64,000 bases of DNA from Acinetobacter sp. NIPH 2699. Its GTDB lineage: Bacteria > Pseudomonadota > Gammaproteobacteria > Pseudomonadales > Moraxellaceae. The stretch covers positions 62,001 through 126,000 of the forward strand of contig NZ_JAKZGL010000004.1 of assembly GCF_022549355.1 (NCBI RefSeq), in the 5' to 3' direction. A program made the translations under genes and the position numbers. This document shows positions 47,342-57,338 of this stretch, piece by piece. Position 1 is the stretch's first letter; every line of letters begins with the position of its first letter. The notes beneath the pieces were generated by a model, which searched no databases, was not told where the DNA came from, and worked only from the letters and a program-made list of their open reading frames with translations.

Positions 47342-47686
47342 GGTAGATAGTTCAGCCTAAAATTACGCTTTAAATCATACCCCGAGAGAATGCTATCCAC
47401 AACTTGAACAAGCTAAAGCGATTAAAGCTGTAATGAAGTGCAAAATAAACAAGGTGCGTAATTTAACGATTCAGGAGGAATAAACCATGAAAATAAACTC
47501 CCTTTAACTCATGAAGTTAAGCAATATAACGCCCTTACTTATCAAGAATTAAGCATAACTTATCTATTTTATCTATTTCTATATTTTTCATATCAAATGC
47601 GTTTTTAATTATTTTTTTTGCAAAAAAACTCTCGCTATGCTGCCTATATATTCCACACAGTGATTTATTTTTAAGGGGTTTTTTTC
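47342..47686. promoter_or_regulatory. Upstream region of sbp with a six-codon leader ORF and a palindrome
   Basis: This 345-base stretch contains a very strong Shine-Dalgarno AGGAGG (47473-47478), eight bases before ATG 47487, which opens MKINSL and stops at TAA 47505-47507. A palindrome TTAACT-CATGA-AGTTAA (47504-47520) overlaps the stop. Further on is a T-rich stretch before sbp. The layout is that of a leader or a truncated gene start. The sbp start has its own AAGGGG. Confidence 0.5.
47487..47507 (+). CDS. Six-codon leader ORF (MKINSL) with a perfect ribosome-binding site
   Basis: AGGAGG at 47473-47478 stands at ideal spacing before ATG 47487, followed by five sense codons and TAA. Such a good site for so short a frame is unusual. 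It could be a regulatory leader for sbp or the remains of a lost gene that began with a signal peptide. Confidence 0.4.
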   Translation: MKINSL

Positions 47687-48691
47687 ATGCGTTTATCTAA
47701 ACTTAAAGTCGGTATCTTTGCCGCACTCATTTCAGTCTCGTCTTTGGCAACAGCACAAGACTTTCTAAATGTCTCTTACGATCCAACTCGCGAGTTTTAT
47801 ACTGATTTTAACAAACAATTTGGTAACTTCTGGAAGCAGCGCACAGGACAAGACATTAACTTTAAACAATCTCATGGCGGCTCTGGCAAACAAGCTCGTT
47901 CAGTCATTGATGGTTTAAGTGCGGATGTCGTTACACTTGCATTGGCAGCAGATATTGATGAAATTGCCAAAAATGCAAAACTTCTTCCAGCAGACTGGCA
48001 GAAGAAATTACCGAACAACTCAACCCCCTACACCTCTACCATCGTATTTTTGGTTCGTAAAGACAATCCTAAGCAAATTAACGATTGGGGCGATCTAGTC
48101 AAGCCAGGTGTAGAAATTATCACACCAAACCCGAAAACATCAGGTGGCGCTCGCTGGAATTATTTAGCAGCATGGGCATGGGCAAAGCATCAACCAAGTG
48201 GTAACGATACCAAAGCACAAGCCTTTGTTGCTCAAGTGATTAAACAAACCAAAGTGCTAGATTCAGGTGCACGTGGTTCTTTAACAACTTTTGCTGAACG
48301 TGGCATTGGTGATGTGTTACTGGCTTGGGAAAATGAAGCCCACCTTGCGCTACGTGAACAACCAGGTAAGTTTGAAATCGTGATTCCATCACTGTCTATT
48401 TTGGCTGAACCACCTGTAGCAGTGGTCGACAAAAATGCAGCGAGAAATGGTACCACTCAAATCGCTCGTGGCTATCTAAACTATCTATATTCACCTGCTG
48501 GACAAGAACTTGCAGCCAAGCATTTTTACCGCCCTCGTAATGCTGATGTGTTAAAGAAATATAACCATATCTTTAAACCATTGAAGCTTGTAACTATTGA
48601 TAAAGAGTTTGGTGGCTGGACCAAAGTTCAAAAACAACACTTTGACAATGGCGGTATCTTTGATCAGATCGTCAGAACAAATAGTCGATAA
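47687..48691 (+). CDS. sbp: Sulfate/thiosulfate-binding protein
   Basis: The 334-residue protein has a signal peptide ([14 protein letters not shown]... cleaved after ATA). The mature region starts with [13 protein letters not shown] and has the sulfate-binding [13 protein letters not shown] and [18 protein letters not shown], the Sbp hallmark. It brings sulfate to the CysTWA transporter encoded downstream. A hydrolase gene intervenes. It lacks the usual second binding-protein gene. Confidence 0.96.
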   Translation: MRLSKLKVGIFAALISVSSLATAQDFLNVSYDPTREFYTDFNKQFGNFWKQRTGQDINFKQSHGGSGKQARSVIDGLSADVVTLALAADIDEIAKNAKLLPADWQKKLPNNSTPYTSTIVFLVRKDNPKQINDWGDLVKPGVEIITPNPKTSGGARWNYLAAWAWAKHQPSGNDTKAQAFVAQVIKQTKVLDSGARGSLTTFAERGIGDVLLAWENEAHLALREQPGKFEIVIPSLSILAEPPVAVVDKNAARNGTTQIARGYLNYLYSPAGQELAAKHFYRPRNADVLKKYNHIFKPLKLVTIDKEFGGWTKVQKQHFDNGGIFDQIVRTNSR

Positions 48692-48727
48692 GCATTTCTT
48701 TTAAAAGAAATTGTAAGGAGAGCAGAC

Positions 48728-49330
48728 ATGATACATACCGTAATTGTTCCTGGTGTTGGTGGTAGCGAAGCGCAGCATTGGCAGTCTTGGTTACAACAAC
48801 AACTCGTGTCTAGCTCTCGTGTTCAACAAAAATATTGGGATCGACCAGTATTAAGTGAATGGGTTGCCCAATTTGTAAAGACTGTTGCAGCCGTTCAAGG
48901 CTCAGTACAAATCATTGCGCATAGTTTTGGTTGCTTAACCAGTGTTGCAGCACTGGCCGAACATCCAGAGTTAAAAGCAAAGGTGAAGAACTTGGTCTTA
49001 GTTGCACCAGCAAACCCTGCACGCTTCGGTGAAGCTGGCTTTGCTCGTCATAGTTTGACGGACTACAAGCAATATTTTTACCAGCTCAGCATTGATGTAC
49101 CCACCACTTTATTGATTAGCGAGAACGATCCTTGGTTAGGTTATGTAGACGCGCTACAACTTGCACAAGCGTGGAAACTGACACCGATCAATTTAGGTCA
49201 AGTGGGTCATATCAATGTAGCAGCAGGGTTTGGCCCTTTTCCTGAAATCCTCAATTACATGTTGCCTGAAAAGAAGATGCAGCCTGTAACTCGAATGCAA
49301 CAGACAAATTTTAATTTGAAATTTGCCTAG
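48728..49330 (+). CDS. RBBP9/YdeN-type alpha/beta hydrolase
   Basis: This serine hydrolase of 200 residues has IVPGVGGSEAQHWQSWL and the nucleophile motif IIAHSFGCLTS (A-H-S-x-G), with Asp in ISENDPWLGYVDA and His in VGHINVAAG. It resembles YdeN/RBBP9 proteins. It sits inside the sulfate operon, 36 bases after sbp, with AAGGAGAG upstream. A role in sulfate use (for example on organosulfur compounds) is inferred only from position. Confidence 0.85.
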   Translation: MIHTVIVPGVGGSEAQHWQSWLQQQLVSSSRVQQKYWDRPVLSEWVAQFVKTVAAVQGSVQIIAHSFGCLTSVAALAEHPELKAKVKNLVLVAPANPARFGEAGFARHSLTDYKQYFYQLSIDVPTTLLISENDPWLGYVDALQLAQAWKLTPINLGQVGHINVAAGFGPFPEILNYMLPEKKMQPVTRMQQTNFNLKFA

Positions 49331-49418
49331 CGCGTTAATCGCTATCACGCTCAATATTTTTGGTTTTCGCATTATTTATTTGCTTGCTTTAGCAAACATT
49401 TCTCTTTGAGGAAATATC

Positions 49419-50252
49419 ATGTCGCAGCGTTCCCGAGTGCTGCCTGGGTTTGGTCTCTCATTAGGCTTTACCCTCGCTTACCTGTCTCTCATTGTACTTA
49501 TTCCATTATCTGCTGTCTTTATCAAATCTTTTGGGATTGGATGGGAAGGATTATGGGAAATTTTAACTTCAGAACGAATTTTAAGATCTTTACAACTCAG
49601 CTTTAGTACAGCGCTGATCGCTGCGTTAGTGAATGTCATCTTTGGTTTATTGCTAGCATGGTGCTTGGTTCGTTACAGCTTTCCCGGTAAAAGAATTGTC
49701 GATGCTTTAGTTGATCTCCCTTTTGCATTACCAACGGCAGTAGCAGGTATCGCCCTGACTTCACTGTATTCAAAAAATGGTTGGATTGGACAATATCTTG
49801 AACCTTTAGGCATTCATGTCGCTTATACCCCAATTGGTATTACCCTTGCCCTGATTTTTATTGGCTTACCTTTCGTGGTTCGTACTGTTCAACCTGTACT
49901 GAGCGACATCGAAACAGAGCTTGAGGAAGCAGCTTCTGCACTTGGTGCAAACCGTTGGCAGACCATCACCAAAGTAATTTTACCGATTTTATTCCCAGCA
50001 CTCCTAACAGGATTCGCCTTAGCGTTTGCCCGTGGTGTTGGTGAATATGGTTCAGTCATTTTTATTGCAGGCAATATGCCCTATAAAACTGAAATTGCAC
50101 CCTTGATGATCATCTCACGTCTAGAAGAATATGATTATGCAGGTGCAACGACGATTGCTGTGGTAATGCTCCTTCTCTCATTTGTTATCTTATTTTTAAT
50201 TAACTTATTACAAGCATGGGCGAGCCGTCGTACAGGGAGAGTTGCACAATGA
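49419..50252 (+). CDS. cysT: Sulfate ABC transporter permease CysT
   Basis: This 277-residue inner-membrane protein has six helices and the EAA-like loop [32 protein letters not shown]. It starts at ATG 49419 with GAGGAAA. Its stop overlaps the cysW start (ATGA), so CysT and CysW are made together. Confidence 0.96.
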   Translation: MSQRSRVLPGFGLSLGFTLAYLSLIVLIPLSAVFIKSFGIGWEGLWEILTSERILRSLQLSFSTALIAALVNVIFGLLLAWCLVRYSFPGKRIVDALVDLPFALPTAVAGIALTSLYSKNGWIGQYLEPLGIHVAYTPIGITLALIFIGLPFVVRTVQPVLSDIETELEEAASALGANRWQTITKVILPILFPALLTGFALAFARGVGEYGSVIFIAGNMPYKTEIAPLMIISRLEEYDYAGATTIAVVMLLLSFVILFLINLLQAWASRRTGRVAQ

Positions 50253-51133
50253 GCTTAAATAATAATAGCAATGCTTTAGCACTCAAGTTACAAACTCGAG
50301 ATGCGACCCGTGAACCGACTTGGGTACGCAATACCCTGATCATCGTTGCAATGATTTTTTTCTTGAGCTGCTTAATCCTGCCACTGATTTTAGTTTTCGT
50401 GGAAGCATTTAAACAAGGCCTGACTGTTTACATCAATGCTTTAACAGACTCAGATACCTTATCAGCAGTGAAACTTACTCTGCTTACTGCTGCGATTGCC
50501 GTACCCATTAACGTTATATTTGGTGTCTCTGCAGCATGGGCTGTTGCTAAATTTCAGTTCCGTGGTAAGGCGATCTTAACCACCATTATTGATATGCCCT
50601 TCTCTGTCTCACCTGTAATTGCAGGTTTAATGCTGGTTCTGATTTTTGGAACGCAAGGCTGGATGGGGAGTTGGTTAATTGGTAATGATATCAAAATCTT
50701 ATATGCCGTCCCCGCAATTGTATTAGCAACAATTTTTATTACTGTACCCTTTGTTGCCCGTGAATTAATTCCATTGATGGAAGCGCAAGGTACAGAAGAG
50801 GAAGAAGCAGCGATTGTACTTGGTGCTTCAGGCTGGCAAACCTTTTGGCGAGTGACATTACCCAACATTAAATGGGGCCTCATCTACGGTGTGATTCTCT
50901 GTAATGCCCGAGCAATGGGTGAGTTTGGTGCAGTATCGGTTGTTTCTGGACATATTCGTGGTCAGACCAACACCTTGCCCTTACACGTCGAAATTCTCTA
51001 CAACGAATATACCTTTAGTGCTGCATTTGCTGTGTCTTCGTTACTGGCATTTTTAGCGATCATTACGTTGATTTTAAAAACTTGGTTAGAAATCCGCCAA
51101 GAACAAGCCAATGAACATCAACCAAATCATTAA
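50249..51133 (+). CDS. cysW: Sulfate ABC transporter permease CysW
   Basis: The second permease has 294 residues from ATG 50249, overlapping cysT by four bases, with GGGAG upstream. It has six helices and the loop [25 protein letters not shown]. An in-frame start at 50216 would add eleven residues from cysT sequence and is rejected. Confidence 0.95.
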   Translation: MSLNNNSNALALKLQTRDATREPTWVRNTLIIVAMIFFLSCLILPLILVFVEAFKQGLTVYINALTDSDTLSAVKLTLLTAAIAVPINVIFGVSAAWAVAKFQFRGKAILTTIIDMPFSVSPVIAGLMLVLIFGTQGWMGSWLIGNDIKILYAVPAIVLATIFITVPFVARELIPLMEAQGTEEEEAAIVLGASGWQTFWRVTLPNIKWGLIYGVILCNARAMGEFGAVSVVSGHIRGQTNTLPLHVEILYNEYTFSAAFAVSSLLAFLAIITLILKTWLEIRQEQANEHQPNH

Positions 51134-51144
51134 GGAATGAACAC

Positions 51145-52215
51145 ATGAGTATTCAAGTTAAAAATATTGAAAAACACTTTGGTGCATTCCATGCGCTCAA
51201 AAATATCTCTTTAGATTTTCCTGAGGGTGAGTTGGTTGCGTTACTTGGTCCTTCTGGCTGCGGTAAAACGACACTATTACGTATCATTGCAGGACTCGAA
51301 TCTGCCAATGGTGGTCAAGTTTTACTTGAGGGTGAAGATGCCACCAATATCCATGTACGTGAGCGTCAAGTCGGTTTTGTATTTCAGCATTATGCCTTGT
51401 TTCGCCATATGACCGTATTTGACAATATTGCCTTTGGTTTAAGAGTTCGCCCACGCGCAACACGCCCATCAGAAGCAGAAATTAAAAAACGTGTGACACG
51501 CTTATTGGATTTGGTCCAACTCGGTTTCTTGGCAGACCGTTACCCTGCTCAGCTCTCTGGTGGTCAACGTCAACGTATCGCACTGGCACGTGCTTTAGCA
51601 GTTGAACCTCGCGTATTGTTACTGGATGAACCATTTGGTGCCTTGGATGCCAAAGTTCGTAAAGAATTGCGTCGTTGGTTGCGTACATTGCATGATGAAT
51701 TACACATCACCTCAATTTTTGTCACCCATGACCAAGAAGAAGCTTTGGAAGTTGCTGATCAGATTATTGTCATGAACAAAGGTGATGTTGAACAAATTGG
51801 CTCTCCTCGTGAAGTCTATGAAAAGCCAGCGACACCTTTTGTTTTTGATTTCCTTGGTCAAGCAAATCGCTTTGAGGGTGAAAATACGGGCGGTATTATC
51901 CGTATCGGTGATGATCGTATCCAGTTGCCATCTATTCTTGAAGCCCCTCAAGGAAAAGTGATCGCATTCGCACGACCAAATGAATTACATATTCATGCAC
52001 AACCTCAAGCCAACGCAATTGAGGCAACATTCTTACGTGAAGTGTGGATTGCTGGTAAAGTTGTGGCTGAATTACAAGATCGTAGTGGAAATACCATCGA
52101 AATTTTATTAAGTGTAGAAGAGGCGAATTTACACCAATTCAAACCAAATCAAACGGTTTGGATTAGTGTAACTCAACTTCATTTATTTGCAGATCAAACA
52201 ACACAAGTTGCATAA
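51145..52215 (+). CDS. cysA: Sulfate ABC transporter ATP-binding protein CysA
   Basis: The ATPase of 356 residues has Walker [31 protein letters not shown], signature [15 protein letters not shown], Walker [13 protein letters not shown] and the CysA C-terminal domain ([11 protein letters not shown]). It starts 11 bases after cysW. It energises sulfate import and is probably regulated by CysB. Confidence 0.97.
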   Translation: MSIQVKNIEKHFGAFHALKNISLDFPEGELVALLGPSGCGKTTLLRIIAGLESANGGQVLLEGEDATNIHVRERQVGFVFQHYALFRHMTVFDNIAFGLRVRPRATRPSEAEIKKRVTRLLDLVQLGFLADRYPAQLSGGQRQRIALARALAVEPRVLLLDEPFGALDAKVRKELRRWLRTLHDELHITSIFVTHDQEEALEVADQIIVMNKGDVEQIGSPREVYEKPATPFVFDFLGQANRFEGENTGGIIRIGDDRIQLPSILEAPQGKVIAFARPNELHIHAQPQANAIEATFLREVWIAGKVVAELQDRSGNTIEILLSVEEANLHQFKPNQTVWISVTQLHLFADQTTQVA

Positions 52216-52227
52216 GAACCCCTCTTG

Positions 52228-52320
52228 GCCTCTCTTCTAAAAGAAGGGAGGCATCGCACAGCGTTAATGACTTAACCGAATTTGTGTGAAGCCCCTTTTT
52301 TAAAGGAGGGCTTAAGGGGA
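52228..52320. repeat. Two hairpins between cysA and cysB
   Basis: GCCTCTCTTCT (52228-52238) pairs with AGAAGGGAGGC (52242-52252). A second stretch 52290-52320 has AGCCCC, AAAGGAGGGCT and AAGGGG and can pair in alternative ways. No T run follows. The C/T- and A/G-rich pattern resembles intergenic repeats common in this genus (from memory). Confidence 0.5.
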
Positions 52321-52372
52321 TTTAGAGATAAAATGCTAGAAATCACCATGCTTTTGCAAGGAAATAACCCTT

Positions 52373-53296
52373 ATGAACTTTCAACAACTCAGAATTATTC
52401 GAGAAACTGTTCGCCAAAACTTTAATTTAACAGAAGCATCTGCGGCACTTTATACCTCCCAATCAGGTGTTAGTAAACACATTAAAGATTTAGAAGATGA
52501 ATTAGGAGTACAACTTTTTGTACGTAAAGGTAAGCGTTTACTTGGTCTTACTGAACCAGGTCAATCGCTATTAAGCATTGTGGAACGCATGTTAGTTGAT
52601 GCTGACAATATTAAACGTTTAGCTGATGATTTTAATAAGGTCGATGAAGGCACACTCACCATTGCAACAACGCATACCCAAGCGCGTTATGTACTTCCGC
52701 CAATTGTGAATCAATTTAAAAAACAATTTCCAAAAGTTCATTTAGTTTTACAACAAGCAAGCCCAGTTGAAATTGCAGAAATGTTACTTCATGGTGAAGC
52801 TGATATTGGTATTGCAACTGAGTCTTTAACCACCGAAGATAACTTGGCTAGCGTTCCTTATTATGAGTGGTACCACAGCATTATTACGCCTAAGGATCAT
52901 CCTTTAACAAAGCTGGATAAAATCAATCTAGACGTTTTAGCTGAATATCCATTGATCACGTATCACGGCGGATTCACAGGCCGTTCAAAAATAGATAAAG
53001 CATTTGATGATGCTCATTTACATGCTGATATCGTGATGTCTGCGCTGGATGCCGATGTAATCAAAACCTATGTTGAAATGAATATGGGTGTGGGAATTGT
53101 CAATGATGTCGCTTATGACACTGAACGAGACTATCGCTTACAACAAATTAAAACCGATATCTTTGGTGTCAATACCACTTGGATCGCAGTGCGTAAGGGC
53201 CATTTACTGCGTGGTTATGGCTATGAGTTTATTTCACTATGCTCACCTAAAACAGACATCAAAGCATTAAAGAAAGTCGCCTACCCTGAAGAATAA
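52373..53296 (+). CDS. cysB: LysR-type sulfur regulator CysB/Cbl
   Basis: This 307-residue regulator has an N-terminal helix-turn-helix with LTEASAALYTSQSGVSKHIKDLEDELG, the typical CysB pattern, and an effector domain with ATTHTQARYVLPPIV and YHGGFTGRSKID. CysB senses N-acetylserine and activates sulfur genes. Its position after cysTWA supports this. Whether it is CysB or Cbl cannot be settled by eye. Only a weak ribosome-binding site is visible. Confidence 0.85.
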   Translation: MNFQQLRIIRETVRQNFNLTEASAALYTSQSGVSKHIKDLEDELGVQLFVRKGKRLLGLTEPGQSLLSIVERMLVDADNIKRLADDFNKVDEGTLTIATTHTQARYVLPPIVNQFKKQFPKVHLVLQQASPVEIAEMLLHGEADIGIATESLTTEDNLASVPYYEWYHSIITPKDHPLTKLDKINLDVLAEYPLITYHGGFTGRSKIDKAFDDAHLHADIVMSALDADVIKTYVEMNMGVGIVNDVAYDTERDYRLQQIKTDIFGVNTTWIAVRKGHLLRGYGYEFISLCSPKTDIKALKKVAYPEE

Positions 53297-53302
53297 TCAT
53301 AA

Positions 53303-53329
53303 AGACTCACACTGTTGAGTCTCTTCTTT
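53303..53329 (+). terminator. Terminator-like hairpin after cysB
   Basis: AGACTCA (53303-53309) pairs with TGAGTCT (53316-53322), followed by C/T-rich CTTCTTTTC. Confidence 0.65.
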
Positions 53330-53345
53330 TCAAAATAAGAATATA

Positions 53346-53372
53346 AAAAAACGGGCATGAAGCCCGTTTTTT
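53346..53372. terminator. Bidirectional terminator between cysB and the outer-membrane protein gene
   Basis: AAAAAACGGGC (53346-53356) pairs with GCCCGTTTTTT (53362-53372) over ATGAA. Confidence 0.93.
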
Positions 53373-53387
53373 AGTTCGTGGTATAGA

Positions 53388-54131
53388 TTAGAACTTGAAG
53401 TTCACACCCACTTTCGCCACTGGCATCCACTCATAACGATCTTTATTGGCAATTTTAGCCTCTTCCGCACTTACAGCCTGTTCTAAAGTTTGGCTTCCTT
53501 CAGTAACAGCTGTACCCGCAGAAGTTAATTGAACTTTTGGATTACCAGTATAGTAAGCACCTACCTCACCAAATACTCCAAAGTTTCTGTATACAGGAGC
53601 ATTTAAACCAAAACCTAAATATGGAGCAATGTCATTTTGATAGTCCATTTTACCATCAATTTTCACACCATTCGCACCAGCCAAGAAATCTTGATTGTTT
53701 ACACGGAATGAACGAGTTGCGCCAACATCACGAGTCAATTTATAGTCATTATCTAGATAAGCAACACCTGCTGCGACATAAAGAGCACGAGCAAATGCAT
53801 TCTGATTTGCGCCCCATGGATAAATCTCAGCATTTAAATAAGTGTTATTGTTATCCATGTCGATATCATATTTGGAACCGTTGACTTTAATGTCATCAGA
53901 CCAAGAAATATCACCGCCGTTATAACCTAAAGTCACACCAACATATGGATTAACACGGTAAGAAATCGCACCACCGTAACCAGTAGTACCGACTTCAGCA
54001 CGAACTGAAACTGGATTTAGGAACGAAGGGAATGCATAAACTGATTCTTTAACAATTTGCTCATCTGCAACTGCAGTACCTGCAATTGCTGTCAACACAC
54101 CAGCTGCTAACATAACACGCAAAGTTTTCAT
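53388..54131 (-). CDS. Outer-membrane beta-barrel protein
   Basis: The protein has 247 residues, with a signal peptide ending AVA. The rest alternates in beta strands with aromatic belts (YGGAISYRVNPYVGVTLGYNGG, AEIYPWGANQ, YLGFGLNAPVY, GVFGEVGAYY) and ends VGVNFKF with terminal phenylalanine. It is probably an eight-stranded barrel. I cannot name the family with certainty. It is likely strongly expressed; it has its own terminator. Confidence 0.75.
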   Translation of the reverse strand: MKTLRVMLAAGVLTAIAGTAVADEQIVKESVYAFPSFLNPVSVRAEVGTTGYGGAISYRVNPYVGVTLGYNGGDISWSDDIKVNGSKYDIDMDNNNTYLNAEIYPWGANQNAFARALYVAAGVAYLDNDYKLTRDVGATRSFRVNNQDFLAGANGVKIDGKMDYQNDIAPYLGFGLNAPVYRNFGVFGEVGAYYTGNPKVQLTSAGTAVTEGSQTLEQAVSAEEAKIANKDRYEWMPVAKVGVNFKF

Positions 54132-54418
54132 TGAAGTCTCCTTAAAAATACTCTTATTAAATATAATTGTTTCTGTGATTGAATCATAAAGGATTGATCG
54201 CTAGCTTTTTATACAAAAACTGATTACTTTTTGTTATGTTTTGATACAAATATTGAGGAGTTATGTATTTTAAAATTATGAATAGAAAACAAACAGCTCC
54301 GCTCATGTTTCATTATTATGACTAAGTTTTCGCCCAATTTATTGTAACAACTTTTTTCAAAGATTCTTCATTCAAACTAGTGTAAAATCAACAAAATTTT
54401 TTTGGAAGAAGGAAGATC

Positions 54419-55240
54419 ATGTCTCAGCTTTCTACAATCATTGAGCAAGCATTTGAAGACCGTGCCAACTATAGCGCAGCGGACTGCCCAACTGAAATTC
54501 GTCAAGCTGTTGAAGAAGCATTGACTGGATTAGATAACGGTACACTTCGTGTTGCTGAAAAAATCGATGGTGAGTGGGTTGTACACCAATGGCTTAAAAA
54601 AGCTGTATTACTTTCATTTAAACTCAATGACAACAAGCCTATTGAAGCTTGTGATCTTCGTTTCTATGACAAAGTAGATACTAAGTACTCAGGTTGGACT
54701 GAAGAGCAATTTAAAGCAGCGGGTGTACGTGTTGTCCCTCCTGCTGTTGCTCGTCGTGGTAGCTTCCAAGCGAAAAATGTCGTGTTGATGCCGTCTTATG
54801 TCAACATTGGTGCTTATGTTGACGAAGGTACCATGGTCGATACATGGGCAACTGTAGGCTCATGTGCGCAAATCGGTAAAAATGTTCACTTGTCTGGTGG
54901 CGTTGGTATCGGTGGTGTTTTAGAGCCATTACAAGCAAACCCAACCATCATTGAAGACAATTGCTTTATCGGTGCACGTTCAGAAATCGTTGAAGGTGTA
55001 ATTGTTGAAGAAGGCTCTGTGATTTCAATGGGCGTTTTCATCGGTCAATCAACTAAAATCTTTGATCGTGAAACAGGCGAAGTGCATTATGGTCGTGTAC
55101 CAGCAGGTTCTGTGGTTGTTGCGGGTAGCCTTCCATCAAAATGCGGTACTTACAGCTTATATGCTGCAATCATCGTGAAAAAAGTTGATGCGAAAACGCG
55201 TGCGAAAACCAGTTTGAATGATTTATTACGAGCAGACTAA
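54419..55240 (+). CDS. dapD: Tetrahydrodipicolinate N-succinyltransferase
   Basis: The enzyme has 273 residues and succinylates tetrahydrodipicolinate in lysine/diaminopimelate synthesis. A left-handed beta helix is built from hexapeptide units ([28 protein letters not shown] region), with [16 protein letters not shown] and a C-terminal [24 protein letters not shown] ribosome-binding site precedes the start. A terminator follows. Confidence 0.97.
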   Translation: MSQLSTIIEQAFEDRANYSAADCPTEIRQAVEEALTGLDNGTLRVAEKIDGEWVVHQWLKKAVLLSFKLNDNKPIEACDLRFYDKVDTKYSGWTEEQFKAAGVRVVPPAVARRGSFQAKNVVLMPSYVNIGAYVDEGTMVDTWATVGSCAQIGKNVHLSGGVGIGGVLEPLQANPTIIEDNCFIGARSEIVEGVIVEEGSVISMGVFIGQSTKIFDRETGEVHYGRVPAGSVVVAGSLPSKCGTYSLYAAIIVKKVDAKTRAKTSLNDLLRAD

Positions 55241-55275
55241 GCTTTACTTTCTTGCGGAACTTTAAACGTTCCTCG

Positions 55276-55314
55276 TCTCTACAATCAGTCATGGTTGTAG
55301 AGATTTTGTTCTTT
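55276..55314 (+). terminator. Terminator of dapD
   Basis: TCTCTACAA (55276-55284) pairs with TTGTAGAGA (55295-55303) over a ten-base loop, followed by T-rich TTTTGTTCTTTT. Confidence 0.82.
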
Positions 55315-55336
55315 TATATGGTGTGGTTCTGAATAT

Positions 55337-56047
55337 ATGGCGTCCTTACGTTCTTCTGCAATTCCTGTCTCTGATCCTGCGGCTGGTTTACGCATTACCG
55401 AGATTTTTTATTCTTTGCAAGGCGAAGCGAATACTTTTGGTTTACCCACTGTTTTTATTCGTTTAACAGGCTGCCCATTACGTTGCAGTTATTGTGATAC
55501 CACCTATTCTTTTGAAGGTGGTGAACGCTTATCACTTGAACATATTATCGAAACGGCTAGCCAATATAAAACACCTTATATTTGTGTGACTGGTGGTGAA
55601 CCGCTAGCGCAACCGAATTGTCTGATTCTATTACAACGCCTTTGTGATCTGGGCTTTCAAGTCTCACTCGAAACCAGTGGTGCTTTAGATGTTGCTAAAG
55701 TTGATCCACGTGTTTCTAAAGTCCTTGATTTAAAGACACCGACATCCAATGAAGATCATCGTAACTTATTCAGCAATCTTGATTATTTAACTCAGCATGA
55801 TCAAATTAAATTTGTGATCTGTAATCGTGCTGATTACGAATGGTCGAAACAACAACTTGAACAGTTCCAACTGCAAACGAAAGTAAGTACAGTTTGGTTC
55901 TCTCCAGCTTTTGCTGTCGAAAAAGGTGCTGCCACCTTACCTGCCTTTGCTCGTAATTTGGCGCAATGGATTTTAGATGACCACCTCCCAGTTCGCTTCC
56001 AACTACAGTTACATAAACTGTTATGGAATGATGAATCAGGTCGTTAA
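55337..56047 (+). CDS. queE: 7-carboxy-7-deazaguanine synthase
   Basis: The radical-SAM enzyme of 236 residues works in queuosine synthesis. The iron-sulfur cluster motif is CPLRCSYCDTTYSFEGG (C-x3-C-x2-C), followed by CVTGGEPLAQPNC. It lies 71 bases before queC. Its start ATG 55337 lacks a strong ribosome-binding site. Confidence 0.94.
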   Translation: MASLRSSAIPVSDPAAGLRITEIFYSLQGEANTFGLPTVFIRLTGCPLRCSYCDTTYSFEGGERLSLEHIIETASQYKTPYICVTGGEPLAQPNCLILLQRLCDLGFQVSLETSGALDVAKVDPRVSKVLDLKTPTSNEDHRNLFSNLDYLTQHDQIKFVICNRADYEWSKQQLEQFQLQTKVSTVWFSPAFAVEKGAATLPAFARNLAQWILDDHLPVRFQLQLHKLLWNDESGR

Positions 56048-56118
56048 AATCTGTCTTTAGTCATACTTCTCGCCCTTTAAAAATGAGAAGCGTCATAAAT
56101 TTATCTTTAGGTTGAATC

Positions 56119-56808
56119 ATGGAAAATAATATGCGTTCACGTGCCATCGTATTATTATCTGGCGGCTTAGACTCAACAACGTGTCTTGCTTGGGCACAAG
56201 CTCGCTATGAATGTGTTGCTTTAAGTTTTATGTATGGGCAACGCTCTACCACAGAACTTGATGCAGCTAAAACACTTGCTCAAAGCGCTGGTGTAGAACA
56301 TCGTGTGATCAATATTGATTTAGGTAATCTAGGCGGGTCTGCACTTACAGATCACAACATTGATATACCAGAACAATTACAAGAAGGTATTCCTGTAACT
56401 TATGTTCCAGCACGTAACACCATTTTCTTATCGTATGCCCTCGCAGCAGCTGAAGTTTTTGATGCTGAAGCCATCGTGATTGGGGTCAATGCTGTTGATT
56501 ATTCAGGATATCCTGACTGTCGCCCAGAATTCATTGACGCTTTTGCCAATCTTGCTCGTCTTGCAACGAAAGCTGGCGTTGAAGGAAAACCCCTTAAGAT
56601 TGAAACACCTTTGTTACATTTATCCAAAGCGAATATTATACGCTTAGGTATCGAACATGGCGTAGACTACAGTCAAACGGTATCCTGCTATCAAGCAGAT
56701 GCTCAAGGACGCGCGTGTGGCAAATGCGACAGTTGCCGTTTACGTCATCAAGGTTTTATCGAGGCAGGTATTGCGGATCCTACGCGTTATACCGAACAGA
56801 CGATATAG
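56119..56808 (+). CDS. queC: 7-cyano-7-deazaguanine synthase
   Basis: The enzyme has 229 residues and makes preQ0 from 7-carboxy-7-deazaguanine. The PP-loop is [14 protein letters not shown] and four zinc-binding cysteines are at the C-terminus ([18 protein letters not shown]). A second ATG four codons later (56131) could also start it. Co-transcribed with queE; queD and queF are not here. Confidence 0.95.
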   Translation: MENNMRSRAIVLLSGGLDSTTCLAWAQARYECVALSFMYGQRSTTELDAAKTLAQSAGVEHRVINIDLGNLGGSALTDHNIDIPEQLQEGIPVTYVPARNTIFLSYALAAAEVFDAEAIVIGVNAVDYSGYPDCRPEFIDAFANLARLATKAGVEGKPLKIETPLLHLSKANIIRLGIEHGVDYSQTVSCYQADAQGRACGKCDSCRLRHQGFIEAGIADPTRYTEQTI

Positions 56809-56828
56809 GCTAATAATTAGGTACATAT

Positions 56829-57245
56829 ATGAAGTTTTTAAAATCAAATCTTATTCTTTCTACCATGATGTCTGCTGCTGCTTTATTGGCGACAGCGACA
56901 CATGCAAATACAAACCCACTTGAAGCTGCATATAAAAGTACCAATGTTAAAGCAGGATTGGTCAATGTATGTAAAGATCAAACTGCAAAAGGTGGCAAAC
57001 TTACAGCGGCAGAAGTCAGTAAGTTCTGTGGCTGTCAGATTGATGCCCAAGGTAAAGTGACCGAATCGCAAAAATGGGAAATTCAAAGTGCAATCAATGC
57101 CAAGAAAAGCCCAAGTTCTTTAGCTTTCGTACAACAGCAAAATAAAGAATTACAAAACTGCTTAGGCGCACCGCTTGTCAGCAAGTTAGAAAAGCTGACT
57201 GAAGAAGCAATGAAAGCTGCTCAACAACAAGCACCGAAAAAATAA
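56829..57245 (+). CDS. Secreted protein with four cysteines (unknown)
   Basis: The 138-residue protein has a signal peptide (MKFLKSNLIL... cleaved after THA). Cys48, Cys67, Cys69 and Cys111 could form two disulfides; the C-G-C pair (FCGCQID) resembles a metal or redox site but no other ligands are obvious. The C-terminus is helical and lysine-rich. It starts 20 bases after queC, so it may be co-transcribed. I recognise no family. Confidence 0.7.
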   Translation: MKFLKSNLILSTMMSAAALLATATHANTNPLEAAYKSTNVKAGLVNVCKDQTAKGGKLTAAEVSKFCGCQIDAQGKVTESQKWEIQSAINAKKSPSSLAFVQQQNKELQNCLGAPLVSKLEKLTEEAMKAAQQQAPKK

Positions 57246-57260
57246 GCGTTTGTTGTTCGA

Positions 57261-57290
57261 AAAAAGCCTGCATTTTATGCAGGCTTTTTT
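57261..57290 (+). terminator. Terminator of the queE-queC-secreted protein group
   Basis: AAAAAGCCTGCA (57261-57272) pairs with TGCAGGCTTTTT (57278-57289) over TTTTA, with a final T. Confidence 0.93.
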
Positions 57291-57338
57291 ATAGGTCTGT
57301 TAACATCTTCTTTGTCTTCAAATAAGTTGAACTACACT

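Noticed and set aside
54263..54325. 20-codon ORF (starts MYFKIM, ends HYYD) with GAGGAG upstream of dapD
   Set aside because: The purine box is only two bases from the ATG, too close for a good ribosome-binding site, and the peptide shows no recognisable feature. Kept out of the feature list.
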